Source: Aegilops tauschii subsp. strangulata (taxonomy: Eukaryota; Streptophyta; Magnoliopsida; Poales; Poaceae). From it: a DNA stretch of 64,000 nt. Made by a program: the position numbers and the translations under genes. The stretch lies in contig NC_053037.3 of NCBI RefSeq assembly GCF_002575655.3, positions 452,445,793 through 452,509,792 on the forward strand, in the 5' to 3' direction. Below, piece after piece: positions 42,038-53,806 of this stretch. The notes beneath the pieces were generated by a model. That model made no database searches. It was given only the letters and a program-made list of their open reading frames with translations, and was not told the origin of the DNA. Position 1 is the first letter of the stretch. Every line of letters starts with the position of its first letter.

Positions 42038-42215
42038 CGGCCGAGGGCCCTTCACTTTTCCCCCCTTCTCTTCGTCTCCTTCTTCTTCCTCGCAACGTCT
42101 CAGAACCCGAGCTCTGCCGCCGCCGTCGACCTTCGTAACTGCATCAACCAAGGCCACCACATCAACCTGATTGAACTAGAACAACGCGGCGCTCCTCCGC
42201 TGTTCCGCAGCACCG

Positions 42216-42767
42216 GTGAGTTCCTTTCCTTTTTCAACCTCAGATCTGTATTAGGGTTCCGCCGTTCGTCGGTGTTCTTCCCTGTTTCATCTTCTTTCTA
42301 TTCTTAGATCTCATAGCTTGATTTGCAACTGATAGCAGAAGCAGGCGATGATAGTCTAGTGTCCTTTACCAATCTCAGAAAAAAAAAACCTTTTACTGCC
42401 TGAGATCCAACCAAACAGACGTGTTCTTCCACTGCCACCATTGTAGGTTAATTTTATTTCCTCTTTTTAGAACTGTGGCAGATCCAAATTTATACCACCG
42501 ACCTGTAAAATCTGTTTGCGCCATACTTAGAAATTTTTGTGAATCTGTAGCCTCTATACCATTGTGGGCGGTTTATCCTTTAAACTTTGATAACTCATCA
42601 TATACCATTAGCCCTCTGTTAAACCGCCAACCTGCTTTAAATGCTAAAATCCGATTTAGTACACCCAAATGCTTGAAATATCATCGTCTTCCATCATTGC
42701 GCCGGTTTGTAAGTTGTAACCATGAATTTTAACCCGGATATCGTACTTTTTTCCAACTTGTCACTAG
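42216..42767 (+). other. 5'-UTR intron of the antisense gene, element 2
   Basis: Donor CACCG|GTGAGTTCC at 42215/42216. The acceptor CAACTTGTCACTAG ends at 42767, two bases before ATG at 42770. It is 552 bp, against 606 bp in element 1. Confidence 0.65.
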
Positions 42768-42769
42768 AA

Positions 42770-45700
42770 ATGGCCAAACAATTATGTTCCTGTAATTGGG
42801 TTCCTTCCCGGGTTACGTAAGCGCAACTGGCTGGTTGTGTTGCAACGGGCGCTTTAGCAAATAAGGACGCTATCCACTGGCGAGTCCCCGGTCCAGAATT
42901 TCCTCCCAAACCCCAAGACGGAGAAGTTATTGTATTTTTTGATCACCTGAGCCGAGGTTTCACTCCTCCCGGATCAAAATTCTTCCGTGACATGCTCGCC
43001 GACTTTCAAATCCATCCCCAAGACATCGGTCCAAACTCCATATCCAATATTTGTGACTGGCAAGTATTCTGTGAGGTATACCTGCAAGAGGATCCTACTG
43101 TTGATCTGTTCCGGGATTTCTTTTATCTAAACCGCTGTACTGAGTTTACGGATGGCCCCAATACTGAACTAGGTGGGGTTTCAATTCAGAAGAGGAGAGA
43201 TGTTGATTTCCCTCATGCCAAGCTTCATAGTCATCCTAAGGACTGGAATCAGACCTGGTTCTACTGCCGCAACACAGCCCCAGCCAATGAAAATCCTTTG
43301 CCGGGTTACCGTCCACACCGGCTTACCCAAGCTCATCCCTTTCCTCAACAGTTGACAGCCCAAGAGCGAGCAAATATGCCCCTCAACTGGCAAAGCTTAG
43401 AGCCTTTACTGCAAATGGGCTGACAGGCATGGATTTTGTCCGATGCTGGGTTTCATGGAGCATTTTACCTTTAAGCCGGCGGCCCGGTTTAATGTGTGAA
43501 TACACAGGGGATCTGAAAGACCCGCAACACCATGTTGACATCCAGCTGACTGATGATGAAGTCACCGAAGCTGTTAAAAAGATGCTTAATGAGCCAATAG
43601 ATGTGTGCAGCAAAACCGGGCTCAGTCCTTTCTATGCTGCCAATAAACCGCCAAAGGTATCGTCTATCATATTTCTGCCTTTATCCCTCCTTTGTTAAAT
43701 TTCTCCTTTGATGACTTACTATTTGTCTATGCAGGCCGATGATCCATTCTGGAAGAAAAAGTCACAAGATAAACCGGTAAAGAATCCTCGGCTTAAGACC
43801 AAGGCTACAAAAAAGCCTACAAAAAGAAGGAATGTTGAACCGTCAGAGCCCATTATTGATGATGATCTGGAAATTCCGGATTCAGAGGTAGAACTTGACT
43901 CTCTCGGTTCATTTTTTATACACCTTATTGACAATGATCATTATCAGGATGAAGCGGAAGCCAGCCATGCTGATGAGGTAACTATTCTTTCTTCTGATTC
44001 TGATCCTGTGCCAGTACCAAGAATCCGTCGAGCCATTCGGAAAGTAAAATTTTCATGCCCTCTTTCTTTTCGGACCCGCACTTTCTTTTAAAGACGCAGC
44101 AGCATGAAGCTCGCCACACAACTCGACATAGTGGCCAAGTGGTGACCTCCTCCAATTTACCAAATTCGCTGGTTCGCAAACGCCGCCAAGAGGTTGCTTA
44201 TACTCCTGACACCCTTTACCCTAAGGCGGGTTACATCCGATATCCTCTTAATCCGTCTAACTCAAATTATCAGGGAACTTCCCAATCATCGTCCGGCGAG
44301 TCGTCAGCGACACAACTTCTTCCTCTGAAAACCGTCCCTGGGTAAGCATAACATACTTTTAACTTTTTGGTCTTGCATCATATTGTCATATCGATCTTCT
44401 TGTCTGCTCTTTTTCAGTGCTAAAGCCAGACCAAGCAAGAAGGCTAGATTGAACAAGCCAACCGACCATGAACCGGCTACCGAGCCGGAGAAAACCCCAG
44501 AGGCTATTGACCCGGAGGCTGACACTGTTACTGATAATCTGGAACCTCAAGCAACCGACACACTTGTTGAACCGGTGGATAATAATTCGACAAGCCAGTC
44601 AGCTGATCCATTAAGTCCAATTGTTGATCCGCCGAGTCCGGCTAAAGCATCCGATAAACCGCCAAGCCCTGCCAAAACTACGGACGATGATGTTGTCGTA
44701 ACTGGCCTTGGTTTCAGCTCCCCTAGTCGTCCTGTCGCGTTATCAAAGCATAGCGCCAAAGAAGACATTTCTGCTATCAATAAGGGGAAATGGAAGTCCG
44801 AGTTATCCAATTATACCAACCTCAGCGCTGAAGACCTTCATTCTGGTTTTTTAAACCACCTGTATACAAGCCGCGACTTTGAAGCCGGTTTAGTAGGCCT
44901 GATGAAGGAGCGGTATGTGGTAAATGTCACGTTCCCTTTGCATAAATATTCCAAAGGTCCCTTTGTAATAACTGGTCTAACGTATAAACTCTAGCAGCCC
45001 CCAAGGGCCGGTGCATAACATTGGTTTGAACCGGATCTTGAATCGATATTTGCATTTTGCTGGTGTAGCCCCCATGAACCGGCTTATATCCTTTTAGAAT
45101 GAACCGGTACATCCTACTAATCTCACCACTTAGAATAATGACAACCCATCTGAATCTGAACGAATACGCATTAGCCCCCAAGTGTCAAGCAGATAACTTG
45201 TTATGTGTTTGAGACTTCAATGTTGTAATGCTAACTTATTAACTGTATGCTTGCAGGCTGAGTTGTCCAAAAAAGACTCCCAAATCACTGATCTCCAAGG
45301 AAACATCAAGTCTCGGGTGGACGAAACTTGCAAGGTTAAGAGCAAGCTGACCACCGCTTTAACAACCATGGAGCAGCTGAAGGAATTCTTCAAAGGTGAA
45401 CGGGCAGATTGGGCAACTGAAAAGACCACCTTGTTAAAGCGGGCAGAAGATGCGGAGAACGCCCTTAAACCGGCCACAGAAGAGCTGAGCAGCCTGAAGC
45501 GGCAGATTGATGCTATGACCTCTGCCATCATTGGTAACAATCTCTTCACCAATATGTAACAACACCAGCTATAAAAACTTCCGGTTTAATAATAATAAGA
45601 TCCTTGTGCAGGTAGCTGTGTTACTCATCTTGGCGCAGATATGCGCAAAAAATTGAAGGCAGTCTATACTTTGGTAGAACAGCTTTATACCAGCGCGCAA

Positions 45701-46189
45701 CGAGCTATCTGCACAGCTTCCAATAACCATCTGCCCCCGTCGCGAATCAAGGAAACACTGGAAAAATTGTCTATGATGCCTGCCCGGATTGTGGAATTGA
45801 AGAAATCCGCTGCTAGGTCCAGTGCCCTTACTGCACTGACGCGCGTCAAGGCCTGGATCTCTGACCTTGATCCGGAAGATGTTGGAAATGGTTACCCAAG
45901 CCAAAAAGAGGACGGTTCAGAATTTAACAATGACGATCTCCGGGCTATCACAAGAGAGATGCGTCCACTGGCAAGTAAGTTGCCTGAAGACACTAACTTG
46001 TCAATTTACCAGAATGTATATGACGCCAGTGGCAAGCGAATAAGTGCTCCGACTTATGACGTGGAAAGTCTGATCCCGCCGATCCGTAAGCACACTTACG
46101 CTCCTGATGTTGAACCGTCTGATCTTATACACGACGAAGCTGTCTTTCAAGCCTTAACAGGAATTGATTGGACAACTGTTGACTTCTAG
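42770..46189 (+). pseudogene. Antisense spliced accessory gene of Gypsy element 2 (Transposase_28-like)
   Basis: Coding exons by motif and homology: 42770-43656, 43735-43887, 43948-44341, 44418-44919, 45257-45533 and 45612-46189, with introns of 78, 60, 76, 337 and 78 bp. Junction phases agree with element 1. Exon 1 keeps CNW, FDHLSRGFTPPGSKFFRD, PQDIGPNSISNICDWQVFCE and SRRPGLMCEYTG. Exon 2 is Lys-rich. Exons 3-4 have SSDSDPVP-type and DDDVVVTGLGFSSPSRP motifs. Exon 5 is a coiled coil (about 90 residues). Exon 6 keeps KLKAVYTLVEQLYT and ends TGIDWTTVDF plus stop. Breaks are a TAA at 42818-42820, a one-base shift near 43390 and another near 44070. Product unknown; the domain order suggests a nucleic-acid-binding or scaffold protein (inference). 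Confidence 0.8.
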
Positions 46190-47280
46190 CCACTGGGTGG
46201 AGAGAAGGAGGATGAACCGGCGCAGGAAGATCCGCAACCTTCACATCAACCTGAAGCAGAATCATAATCCGGAAGCCGGTTTAACTTGTGCCTATTGTCA
46301 TCTTTGTGAAAAACAATCATTCTTATGGGCAGTCGAAACACCTTGTAATAGGCTAGCTTGAACAGCTGATCTGATATGCCATTGTGCATACTTGTTGCAC
46401 ACAATATTACTAATCCATCATGCTATATTTGCTTATGATCTTTATCGGTTTTATACAGCCCTGTTTCTGCATAAAACAAAGTGAAAACTGTCCTGGCGGT
46501 TTACCGCTGGACGGGTCATAATGCCCAATATATAGCCAAGGTTGATTACCATAGCTTTAAATAATGAAATATGAAACATATCATATCTGTGATATTGAAT
46601 CACCTTGTTGGTTTACCAACATTTTTGTAATAAGGGTGATAACCCAAATATTGAGTATTGATAACTCAAACCATGTTATGCTGGTAAAAAACAAGCGATG
46701 TCGGGTTATGATAAACACCAGATGATCATCCTGGCAACTTATAGTTAACTCCAGGCCGGGTTAAATAAACACCGGTTTATACAGATGATTTACAATCAGG
46801 CCGGGCCATTGGACGTCGGTTTAGCTCAAAACTTTAACAAGGGAGAAAAACAAAATTGACCAATAAAAAACCAGAGAATAAAGAAAAACTTGTAGTCGAG
46901 GCTTTTCAAGGGCTGCCAGGCCACTGAGTTAAACCGTTTTACAAAGCCTTTTAAGATGGTCCTCAGTCTTTAACCAATCACCAGTCTATCATTGACAAGT
47001 TCAGGGTCATATGCGATTGACTTATCAAGTTGGCGGGTCATACCAGGCTTACCTGGGCAGAGTGACTTACTTAATGAAGGCAGGTTAATCTGGGGTTTTA
47101 GGTATATATACCAGGCTTCCAAGCCATGGCTTGATAGCCTATTGCAAGTGTAGATTTCTTTGTTCATTGCGATAGCAAAGAATCCCCAAGCAACATTTTT
47201 AGCTGTGCTCAACGGGTGCCTATGTTTGAGTTGTTCTTGACAACACTCTTTGGCCCCTAAGTAATGGCATTGCGCCGGCC
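46190..47280 (-). other. Non-coding 3' region of Gypsy element 2
   Basis: Between the end of the antisense gene and the tandem array. No conserved protein seen on either strand. Confidence 0.5.
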
Positions 47281-47540
47281 AAAAGGTGTAGCTATGGTTG
47301 AACACAACCAAGCCCCCAAGTGACTTAATGTCGTGGCTTTTGAGCCAGCCAAGAGGTGTAGCTATGGTTCGAATACGACCAAGCCCCCAAGTGACTTACT
47401 GTCATGGCCTTTGAGCCAGCCAAGAGGTGTAGCTATGGTTCGAATACGACCAAGCCCCCAAGTGACTTACTCTCGTGGCTTTTGAGCCAGCCAAGAGGTG
47501 TAGCTATGGTTCGAATACGACCAAGCCCCCAAGTGACTTA
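47281..47540 (-). repeat. 71-bp tandem array in the 3' region of Gypsy element 2
   Basis: Units start at about 47281, 47351, 47422 and 47493 with AAGAGGTGTAGCTATGGTT, followed by CGAATACGACCAAGCCCCCA and AGTGACTTA. The middle copies are nearly identical. The last unit is partial. Confidence 0.88.
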
Positions 47541-47729
47541 TATTGAGTAGATAGCTGTAAAGCTGAATCAAAGGGTAAACCGGATGTCGCTTCACAAACA
47601 GAATCCTCCGTGTAACCACTCATGATATGAGAAAAACAACAGATACCCCGCTTTAGCTGGGGCTCCGGTTTATTGCATTGATCATAATATATACATCGTC
47701 AAAATATGTACATGATAGGAGCCTATGGC

Positions 47730-49561
47730 TCAGGTGTAGTACGGCCGTAGATGAGCTATGTTCCACAGCCGGATCGTCTCCTCCTCTGACTTGCGTGAGT
47801 CTTTATGCTCTCGAACATCAATGAGGTAATATGATCCGTTGTTCAGATTCTTGCTAACCACAAAGGGCCCTTCCCAAGGCGGGGATAACTTGTGCATATC
47901 GGTCTGATCTTGGATAAGCCGGAGCACTAGATCGCCTTCTTGAAAAGTTCTGGTTTTAACCCGGCGACTGTGATAACGCCGCAGGTCTTGCTGATAAATC
48001 GCCGAGCGAGCTGCCGCTACGTCCCGTTTCTCATCCAACAGGTCCAACACATCCTGGCGTGCTCTTTCATTATCTGCTTCAACATAAGCTGCCACTCGAG
48101 GTGAGTCATGACGAATATCACTTGGAAGGACAGCTTCCGCTCCATAAACCATGAAGAAGGGTGTATAACCTGTAGATCTATTGGGGTGGTGTTAATGCTC
48201 CATAAAACGGAAGGCAGCTCCTCAACCCAACAACCCGGTGTCCTCTGCAAAGGAACCATAAGCCGGGGCTTGATCCCTTTCAAGATTTCCTGATTAGCTC
48301 TCTCCGCTTGACCATTAGACTAGGGGTGGGCCACTGAAGACATATCAAGACGGATGTGCTCTCTTTGACAGAACTCCTCCATAGCACCCTTGGAAAGATT
48401 CGTGCCATTGTCTGTTATAATGCTGTGTGGATAACCAAAACGGAATATCACCTTCTTCATAAATTGAACCGTTGTGGCTGCATCACATTTGCTAACTGGC
48501 TCTGCCTCCACCCACTTGGTAAATTTATCAACCGCCACCAAGAGGTGGGTCTTCTTATCCTTAGATCTCTTAAAGGGTCCAACCATATCAAGCCCCCAGG
48601 TTGCAAACAGCCAGGTAATTGGAATCATCCTCAGCTCCTGAGCCGGAACATGAGCCCGGCGTGCAAACTTCTGACAGCCATCGCACCTTTTGACTAAGTC
48701 CTCAGCATCAGCATGAGCCGTCAGCCAATAGAAACCATGACGAAAAGCCTTAGCCACCAAGGACTTTGAACCGGCATGATGACCACAATCACCTTCGTGA
48801 ATCTCGCGTAAAATTTCACGACCTTCTTCAGGAGAAACACAACGTTGAAAAGCCCCTGAGATACTGCAATGATGTAGCTCGCCGTTGACAATAGTCATGG
48901 ACTTGGAACGCCGGATTATCTGCCTCGCCAGAACTTCATCCTCTGGTAATTCACCCCGGTTCATATACGCCAAATATGGGATCATCCAATCCGGGGTGAC
49001 ATGAAGCGCCGCCACCAACTGAGCCTCCGGATCAGGAATAGCTAAGTCTTCCTCCGTGGGTAGCTTGACCGACGGGTTATGCAAAACATCAAGAAAAACA
49101 TTGGGCGGCACCGGTTTACGCTGGGAGCCTAACCGGTCTACATGATCAACCTGATAACCCTTGAAATGACCTGCAACAATATCCACCTCTCGACGATACG
49201 CTGCCATGAGGGGGTCCTTGGAATCCCAAGTACCAGAAACTTGTTGAGCAACTAGGTCCGAGTCACCAAAACATTTAACCCGGCTCAGATTCATCTCCTT
49301 AGCCATCCGAAGACCATGGAGCAGGGCCTCATACTCAGCTGCATTATTAGTACAAGGAAACATCAAGCGGAGAACATAACAAAATTTGTCACCTCGAGGG
49401 GAAGTAAGAACCACTCCAGCCCCCGAGCCCTCCAATTGCCTGGATCCGTTGAAATGAATCGTCCAGTATGTGTTATCCGGTCTATCCTCCGGCACCTGCA
49501 ACTCTGTCCAGTCATTGATGAAGTCCACGAGTGCTTGAGACTTGACGGCCGTGCGAGGCAT
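47730..49561 (-). pseudogene. pol: Archaeal-type RNase H and integrase of Gypsy element 2
   Basis: The order on the minus strand is as follows. A second RNase H (TIHFNGSRQLEGSGAG, NNAAEYEALLHGLRMA, FGDSDLVAQQVSG, about 49470-49230) has Asn where the first catalytic Asp is usual. An HHCC zinc finger follows (HEGDCGHH...RCDGCQKF, about 48810-48680). The integrase core has the first Asp in WGLDMVGPF, the second in ITDNGTNLSKG, and then a TAG at 48320-48322 before SNGQAERANQE with the catalytic Glu. A C-terminal domain follows (FVVSKNLNNGSYYLID, IRLWNIAHLRPYYT). A frame change lies near 48110-48160. Confidence 0.88.
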
Positions 49562-49574
49562 ATATTTTAATCCG

Positions 49575-50898
49575 TGAGGCCCAGCTCAATAGCCCACTTA
49601 GCAACCTGGCCGGTCGCTTCTCTGTTCTGGATGATATCTCCCAAAGGAGCAGAACTGACCACAGTAATGGGATGGCCCTGAAAGTATTGCTTCAGCTTCC
49701 GGCTCGCCATAAAAACCCCATATACAAGCTTCTGCCAATGTGGATATCTCTATTTTGACTCAATGAGCACCTCACTGATATAATAAACCGGCCGTTGAAC
49801 CGGATACTCCTTTCCTGCCTCCTTGCGCTCCACCACAATAGCCACGCTGACAGCTCGAGCATTAGCAGCCACATATAACAGCAATGGTTCCTTGTCCATG
49901 GGAGCAGCAAGAACAGGTGGTTCGGCAAGCTTCCGCTTCAGAGCCTCAAACGCTTCATTAGCTGCATCACTCCAGACAAAGTAGTCTGTTTTCTTTAGCA
50001 TTTGATATAAAGGGATGGCCTTCTCCCCGAGACGACTTATAAACCGGCTCAATGCTACAATCCGGCCTGCAAGTCGCTGAACATCGTTGATGCACTTCGG
50101 TTTAGTCAGTGAAGTAATAGCCTTGATCTTCTCCGGATTAGCTTCAATGCCCCTGTTAGATACCAGAAAACCCAAAAGCTTGCCTGCTGGCACACCAAAA
50201 ACACACTTGGCCGGGTTGAGCATCATCTTATAAACCCGGAGGTTATCAAAGGTCTCCTTTAAATCATCTATTAATGTTTCCTCCTTCCTGGACTTCACCA
50301 CAATATCATCCACATAAGCATGGACGTTGCGCCCAATCTGGTTATGAAGACAATTCTAAACACAGCGCTGATAAGTTGCCTGGGCACTCTTGAGCCCAAA
50401 GGGCATATACACATAGCAGAAGGCTCCAAAGGGAGTTATAAAAGTTGTCTTCTCTTGGTCCTTAACTGCCATCTTAATCTGATGATAACCTGAATAAGCA
50501 TCCAGAAAACTCAAACGCTCACAACCCACCGTAGCATCAATGATTTGATCGATACGGGGAAGGGCAAAAGGATCCGTCGGACATGCTTTGTTCAAATCCG
50601 TGTAATCTACACACATACGCCAGGTGTCATTCTTCTTAAGCACCAACACCGGATTAGCCAACCACTCCGGATGAAAAACTTCAACAATGAACCCTGCCGC
50701 CAAGAGCGGGGCTACCTCCTCACCAATAGCCTTGCGCCTCTCTTCATTGAACCGGCGAAGGAATTGTCGGACCGGTTTAAACTTGGGATCAATATTAAGG
50801 GTGTGCTCAGCGAGTTCCCTCGGTACACCTGGCATGTCAGAAGGCTTCCATGCAAAGATATCCCGATTCTCACGGATGAACCCGATGAGCGCGCTTTC
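49575..50898 (-). pseudogene. pol: Reverse transcriptase and first RNase H of Gypsy element 2
   Basis: The RT motifs match element 1 (LANPVLVLKKND, FLDAYSGYHQI, FCYVYMPFGLK, YVDDIVVKS near 50325-50295). A TAG at 50356-50358 replaces a Gln codon. After RT come FVWSDAANEAFEALK and VYYISEVLIESK, a degenerate first RNase H/connection domain with a TAG at 49750-49752. A frame change near 49575 leads into the second RNase H. Confidence 0.88.
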
Positions 50899-51936
50899 CT
50901 ATTTCGGATCCAGATTTGCACTGATGATGAACTGTTTGGATGAATCGCCGGGCACAAAATCAACCATCTTAGTCTCATCAGCCGATTCAAACTTCAAGGC
51001 CGGATCATGCTCCGTGGTTGGTTTCTTCAAGGAAGTCATGTCCACCGGATCAACGTTGTCCTTATAGAACTTCAACTCCTCTGCTGCACAAACTGACTCA
51101 GCATAGGCTGCATCACCTTCCTCACACTCCAAAGCGATCTTGCGGCTTCCATGTATTGTGATAGTCCCTTTATGACCCGGCATCTTGAGCTGCGGATAAA
51201 CATAACAGGGTCGTGCCATGAACTTAGCATAAGCCGGCCGTCCAAACAGGGCATGATACGGGCTTTGGATTTTCACCACTTCGAAAGTCAATGTCTCTGA
51301 TCTTGAGTCATACTCGTGTCCAAAAGCGACTTCCAGAGCTATTTTACCAACCGGATAGGCTGATTTGCCGGGCACCACGCCATGGAAAACAGTGTTCGAT
51401 GGTTTAAGATTCTTATCTGTCAACCCCATACGACGAAAGGTGTCATAATATAAGATGTTGATACTGATGCCTCCGTCCATGATCACCTTAGTGAACTTAT
51501 AACCTCCAACCTGAGGCGCCACCACCAACGCCAAATGACCCGGATTGTCAACCGGGGGCGGGTGATCCTCTCGGCTCCAGACGATAGGCTGCTCAGACCA
51601 TCGTAAATAATGAGGCACTGCCGGTTCAACCGAGTTCACCGCTCGTTTATGAAGCTTCTGATCGCGTTTGCATAAGCTGGTGATGAAAACGTGGTACTGT
51701 CCACCATTCAACTGCTTTGGGTGACTTTGGTACCCTGACTGTTGCTGTTGCGGTCCTTGTTGGCTGTAACCACCCTGGTTGCTCTGATTGCCTTGATTGC
51801 CATGTCCACCCTGATTGCCTTGGAATCCTAAACCGGGATTGCCTCCTCCATAACCCGGCCCATAGGACCCGGGTCCTGAACCGCCGGATGGTCCATGATC
51901 ATTCCGGAAGAGGTCTGAATTTTTGAATTCTCGCAT
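50899..51936 (-). pseudogene. Protease region of Gypsy element 2
   Basis: Gly/Gln-rich linker, then VFITSLCKRDQKLHKRAV, then aspartic protease IMDGGISINILYYDTF near 51480-51430 (element 1 has DGGSS, so one Ser is now Ile). The frame ends ANLDPK with TAG at 50899-50901, at the same codon as in element 1, and RT continues in the same frame. Confidence 0.85.
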
Positions 51937-52002
51937 GATATAACAATCTTTCCAGAGGTGCGTGACCGGTTTATCCTGCGTTCCAGGATGCTTCGGGCAG
52001 GG

Positions 52003-53806
52003 CTAGTTCAACAGGTAATTCAGGCGCTCCGGATTAGGACTGGGCTCTGCCCTTCTCGGGGGCGGCTTTCCTTTACGACGCTGACCATTACCCTGTGTAT
52101 TGGTGTTAGCCACAAAATCTGAATTATGATCTGCTTTCCGCTTACCATTATTATTGTGGCCCGTCGAATTATGCTGCTGCCCCTTGGCGTTGCCGCTCTT
52201 CTTTCCCTTCCCCGGCTTGTCATCGTCAGACTCGGGGTCCTTGGTACTATCAGAATCAGCATACTTAACCAGAGCAGCCATAAGTGTTCCTATATCATTG
52301 CAGTGACGCTTGAGCCGTCCCAACTTCAACTTTAAAGGCTGAAACCGACAATTCCCCTCCAATGTTATAATCGCCGAGTCGGCTTTGATGCGATCCGAAG
52401 AATGTACTCTGAAACTCGGCGCACCCAATGGGTTGTTGACTCGCCTTCTCCCTGGACGCATGCGGCTAAGTCCACAATTGACATAGGTTGCTTGCACGTG
52501 TCTTTGAAGTTTGCTATAAACCGGGCTTTCAACTCAGCCCATGTCTCGATGGAATTAACTGGTAAGCCTTTCAACCACGTGCGAGCTGTTCCATCCAACA
52601 TCATAGCGAAATATTTCGCGCAGGCCGCTTCATCCACATCTAACATCTCCATAGCCATCTCATAACTCTCGATCCATGATTCGGGAGGCAAATCAGCGGT
52701 GTAATTAGGCACCTTACGGGGGCCCTTGAAATCCTTGGGCAGCTGTACATTGCGCAAAGCCGGGACGAGGCAAGGCACCCCCAAGAGCTGAAAGTAAGGC
52801 CTTGCTCTACGGAAACCACCGGACGAACCGGAGTGAGCTGACGGTCCTGCACAGCTAACTCGGCTTCACGACGTGCTCCGTTGTTCACCACATCCTGAGC
52901 ATGTGCCCCACCACGCGCCGGATTAGGCCCTCGAGGAGCGTCTCGGTTCCGTGCACTGCTTGACACAGCCGGTTCATCAATGTGCCTGCTATAACTCCGG
53001 CTCGGGCATGGGGTTGAATGAATTCTGTCTCGGCTGTATGAATAAGCCTGCTGCTACATCATAGCCGTCTGAAGAAGATCCCTAGCACGCCGCTGGGGAT
53101 TCACCCTCCATTGGGATAGCGGCCAATCGTGATGCAGCCGCGATCATATTATCCAAAGGGGTGGAGAAGTGACCCGGCGGTGCCGGTACAATCTGCAGCG
53201 GGTTATGGGTCCGTCGAGGGGGATCTGTCATCTGTGGCTGATCCGGTGCTCCGGTCCTCGGCGCCTCAATCTGGTTCACCGCTGCTGGATTACTGGTTCC
53301 TGCTCCTGGCGTTCCAAAGAGATTCATTGCCTCATAAACCGGTGGTAGTCATGACCGATGCCTTCTCCTTAACACGTCGTTTGAAGCGTTCTGATCCAAC
53401 AGGAGTCGATAATTTTCCGCCTGAATCCGCTGTGCTTGTGCCTCTAAAGCGACCCGCTCCTCAGCCATCCAGGTTTCTTCAGCCGCTAAGTCCTCCTTAG
53501 CTTGAGTTATCTGATCCTGCAGCTTAGCCACCTCCGCATTATGCTGATCTTGCGTATCGGCGGTAACTTGTGTGGTCAGTAAGGTCGTCCAGGCGTCCAA
53601 TAAATCGGACAAGATTTGGGCCGGCTGGCGCGCGGGGCCTCCCGCCCCAGCTGCCGATCCGGAAATTATTGCTGCCGCGATTGAAGATTGCAACGTGAGC
53701 TGAGTTCCAGCCATGAAGATCGCAACCTGGTTTGCCGGTTCAAAGGGGTCCGGAATACTGTCGCCATCGGAATAGCCCCCAAACTGGCCATCTTGCAGTT
53801 GGTACA
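52003..53806 (-). pseudogene. gag: gag of Gypsy element 2, main part
   Basis: It resumes at the target duplication of Copia 3 in the same frame as 62531-62998 and shows the coiled-coil N-terminal region (about 53640-53360). A TGA lies at 53349-53351 and a TAG near 53082. The gag core follows (52784-52365: VPNYTADLPPESWIESYEMAM, LDGTARTWLKGLPVNS, split here at VPNY for length), then a frame change near 52400. The basic tail runs to LNYLLN with TAG at 52003-52005. The zinc-knuckle variant CPKHPG...THLWKDC lies just beyond, near 51995-51940. Confidence 0.82.

Larger units (their letters stand above)
41229..53806 (-). mobile_element. Gypsy element 2, main part (3' LTR to gag)
   Basis: Same family as element 1 by LTR ends, PBS, polypurine tract, gag, protease, RT and antisense gene, but oriented minus. 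It continues at 62531-63081 beyond Copia element 3. Unlike element 1 it keeps RNase H and integrase. Its 5' LTR is cut by Copia element 5 and it has many stops and shifts. The two LTRs differ at 6 of 139 comparable positions by eye, so it is older than element 1. It interrupts the LTR of Copia element 4; its own target duplication cannot be seen. Confidence 0.92.

Noticed and set aside
47730..49561. Gypsy element 2 as an active autonomous element
   Set aside because: Several stops and frame changes across gag, RT, RNase H and integrase, plus two Copia insertions, rule out a working copy here.
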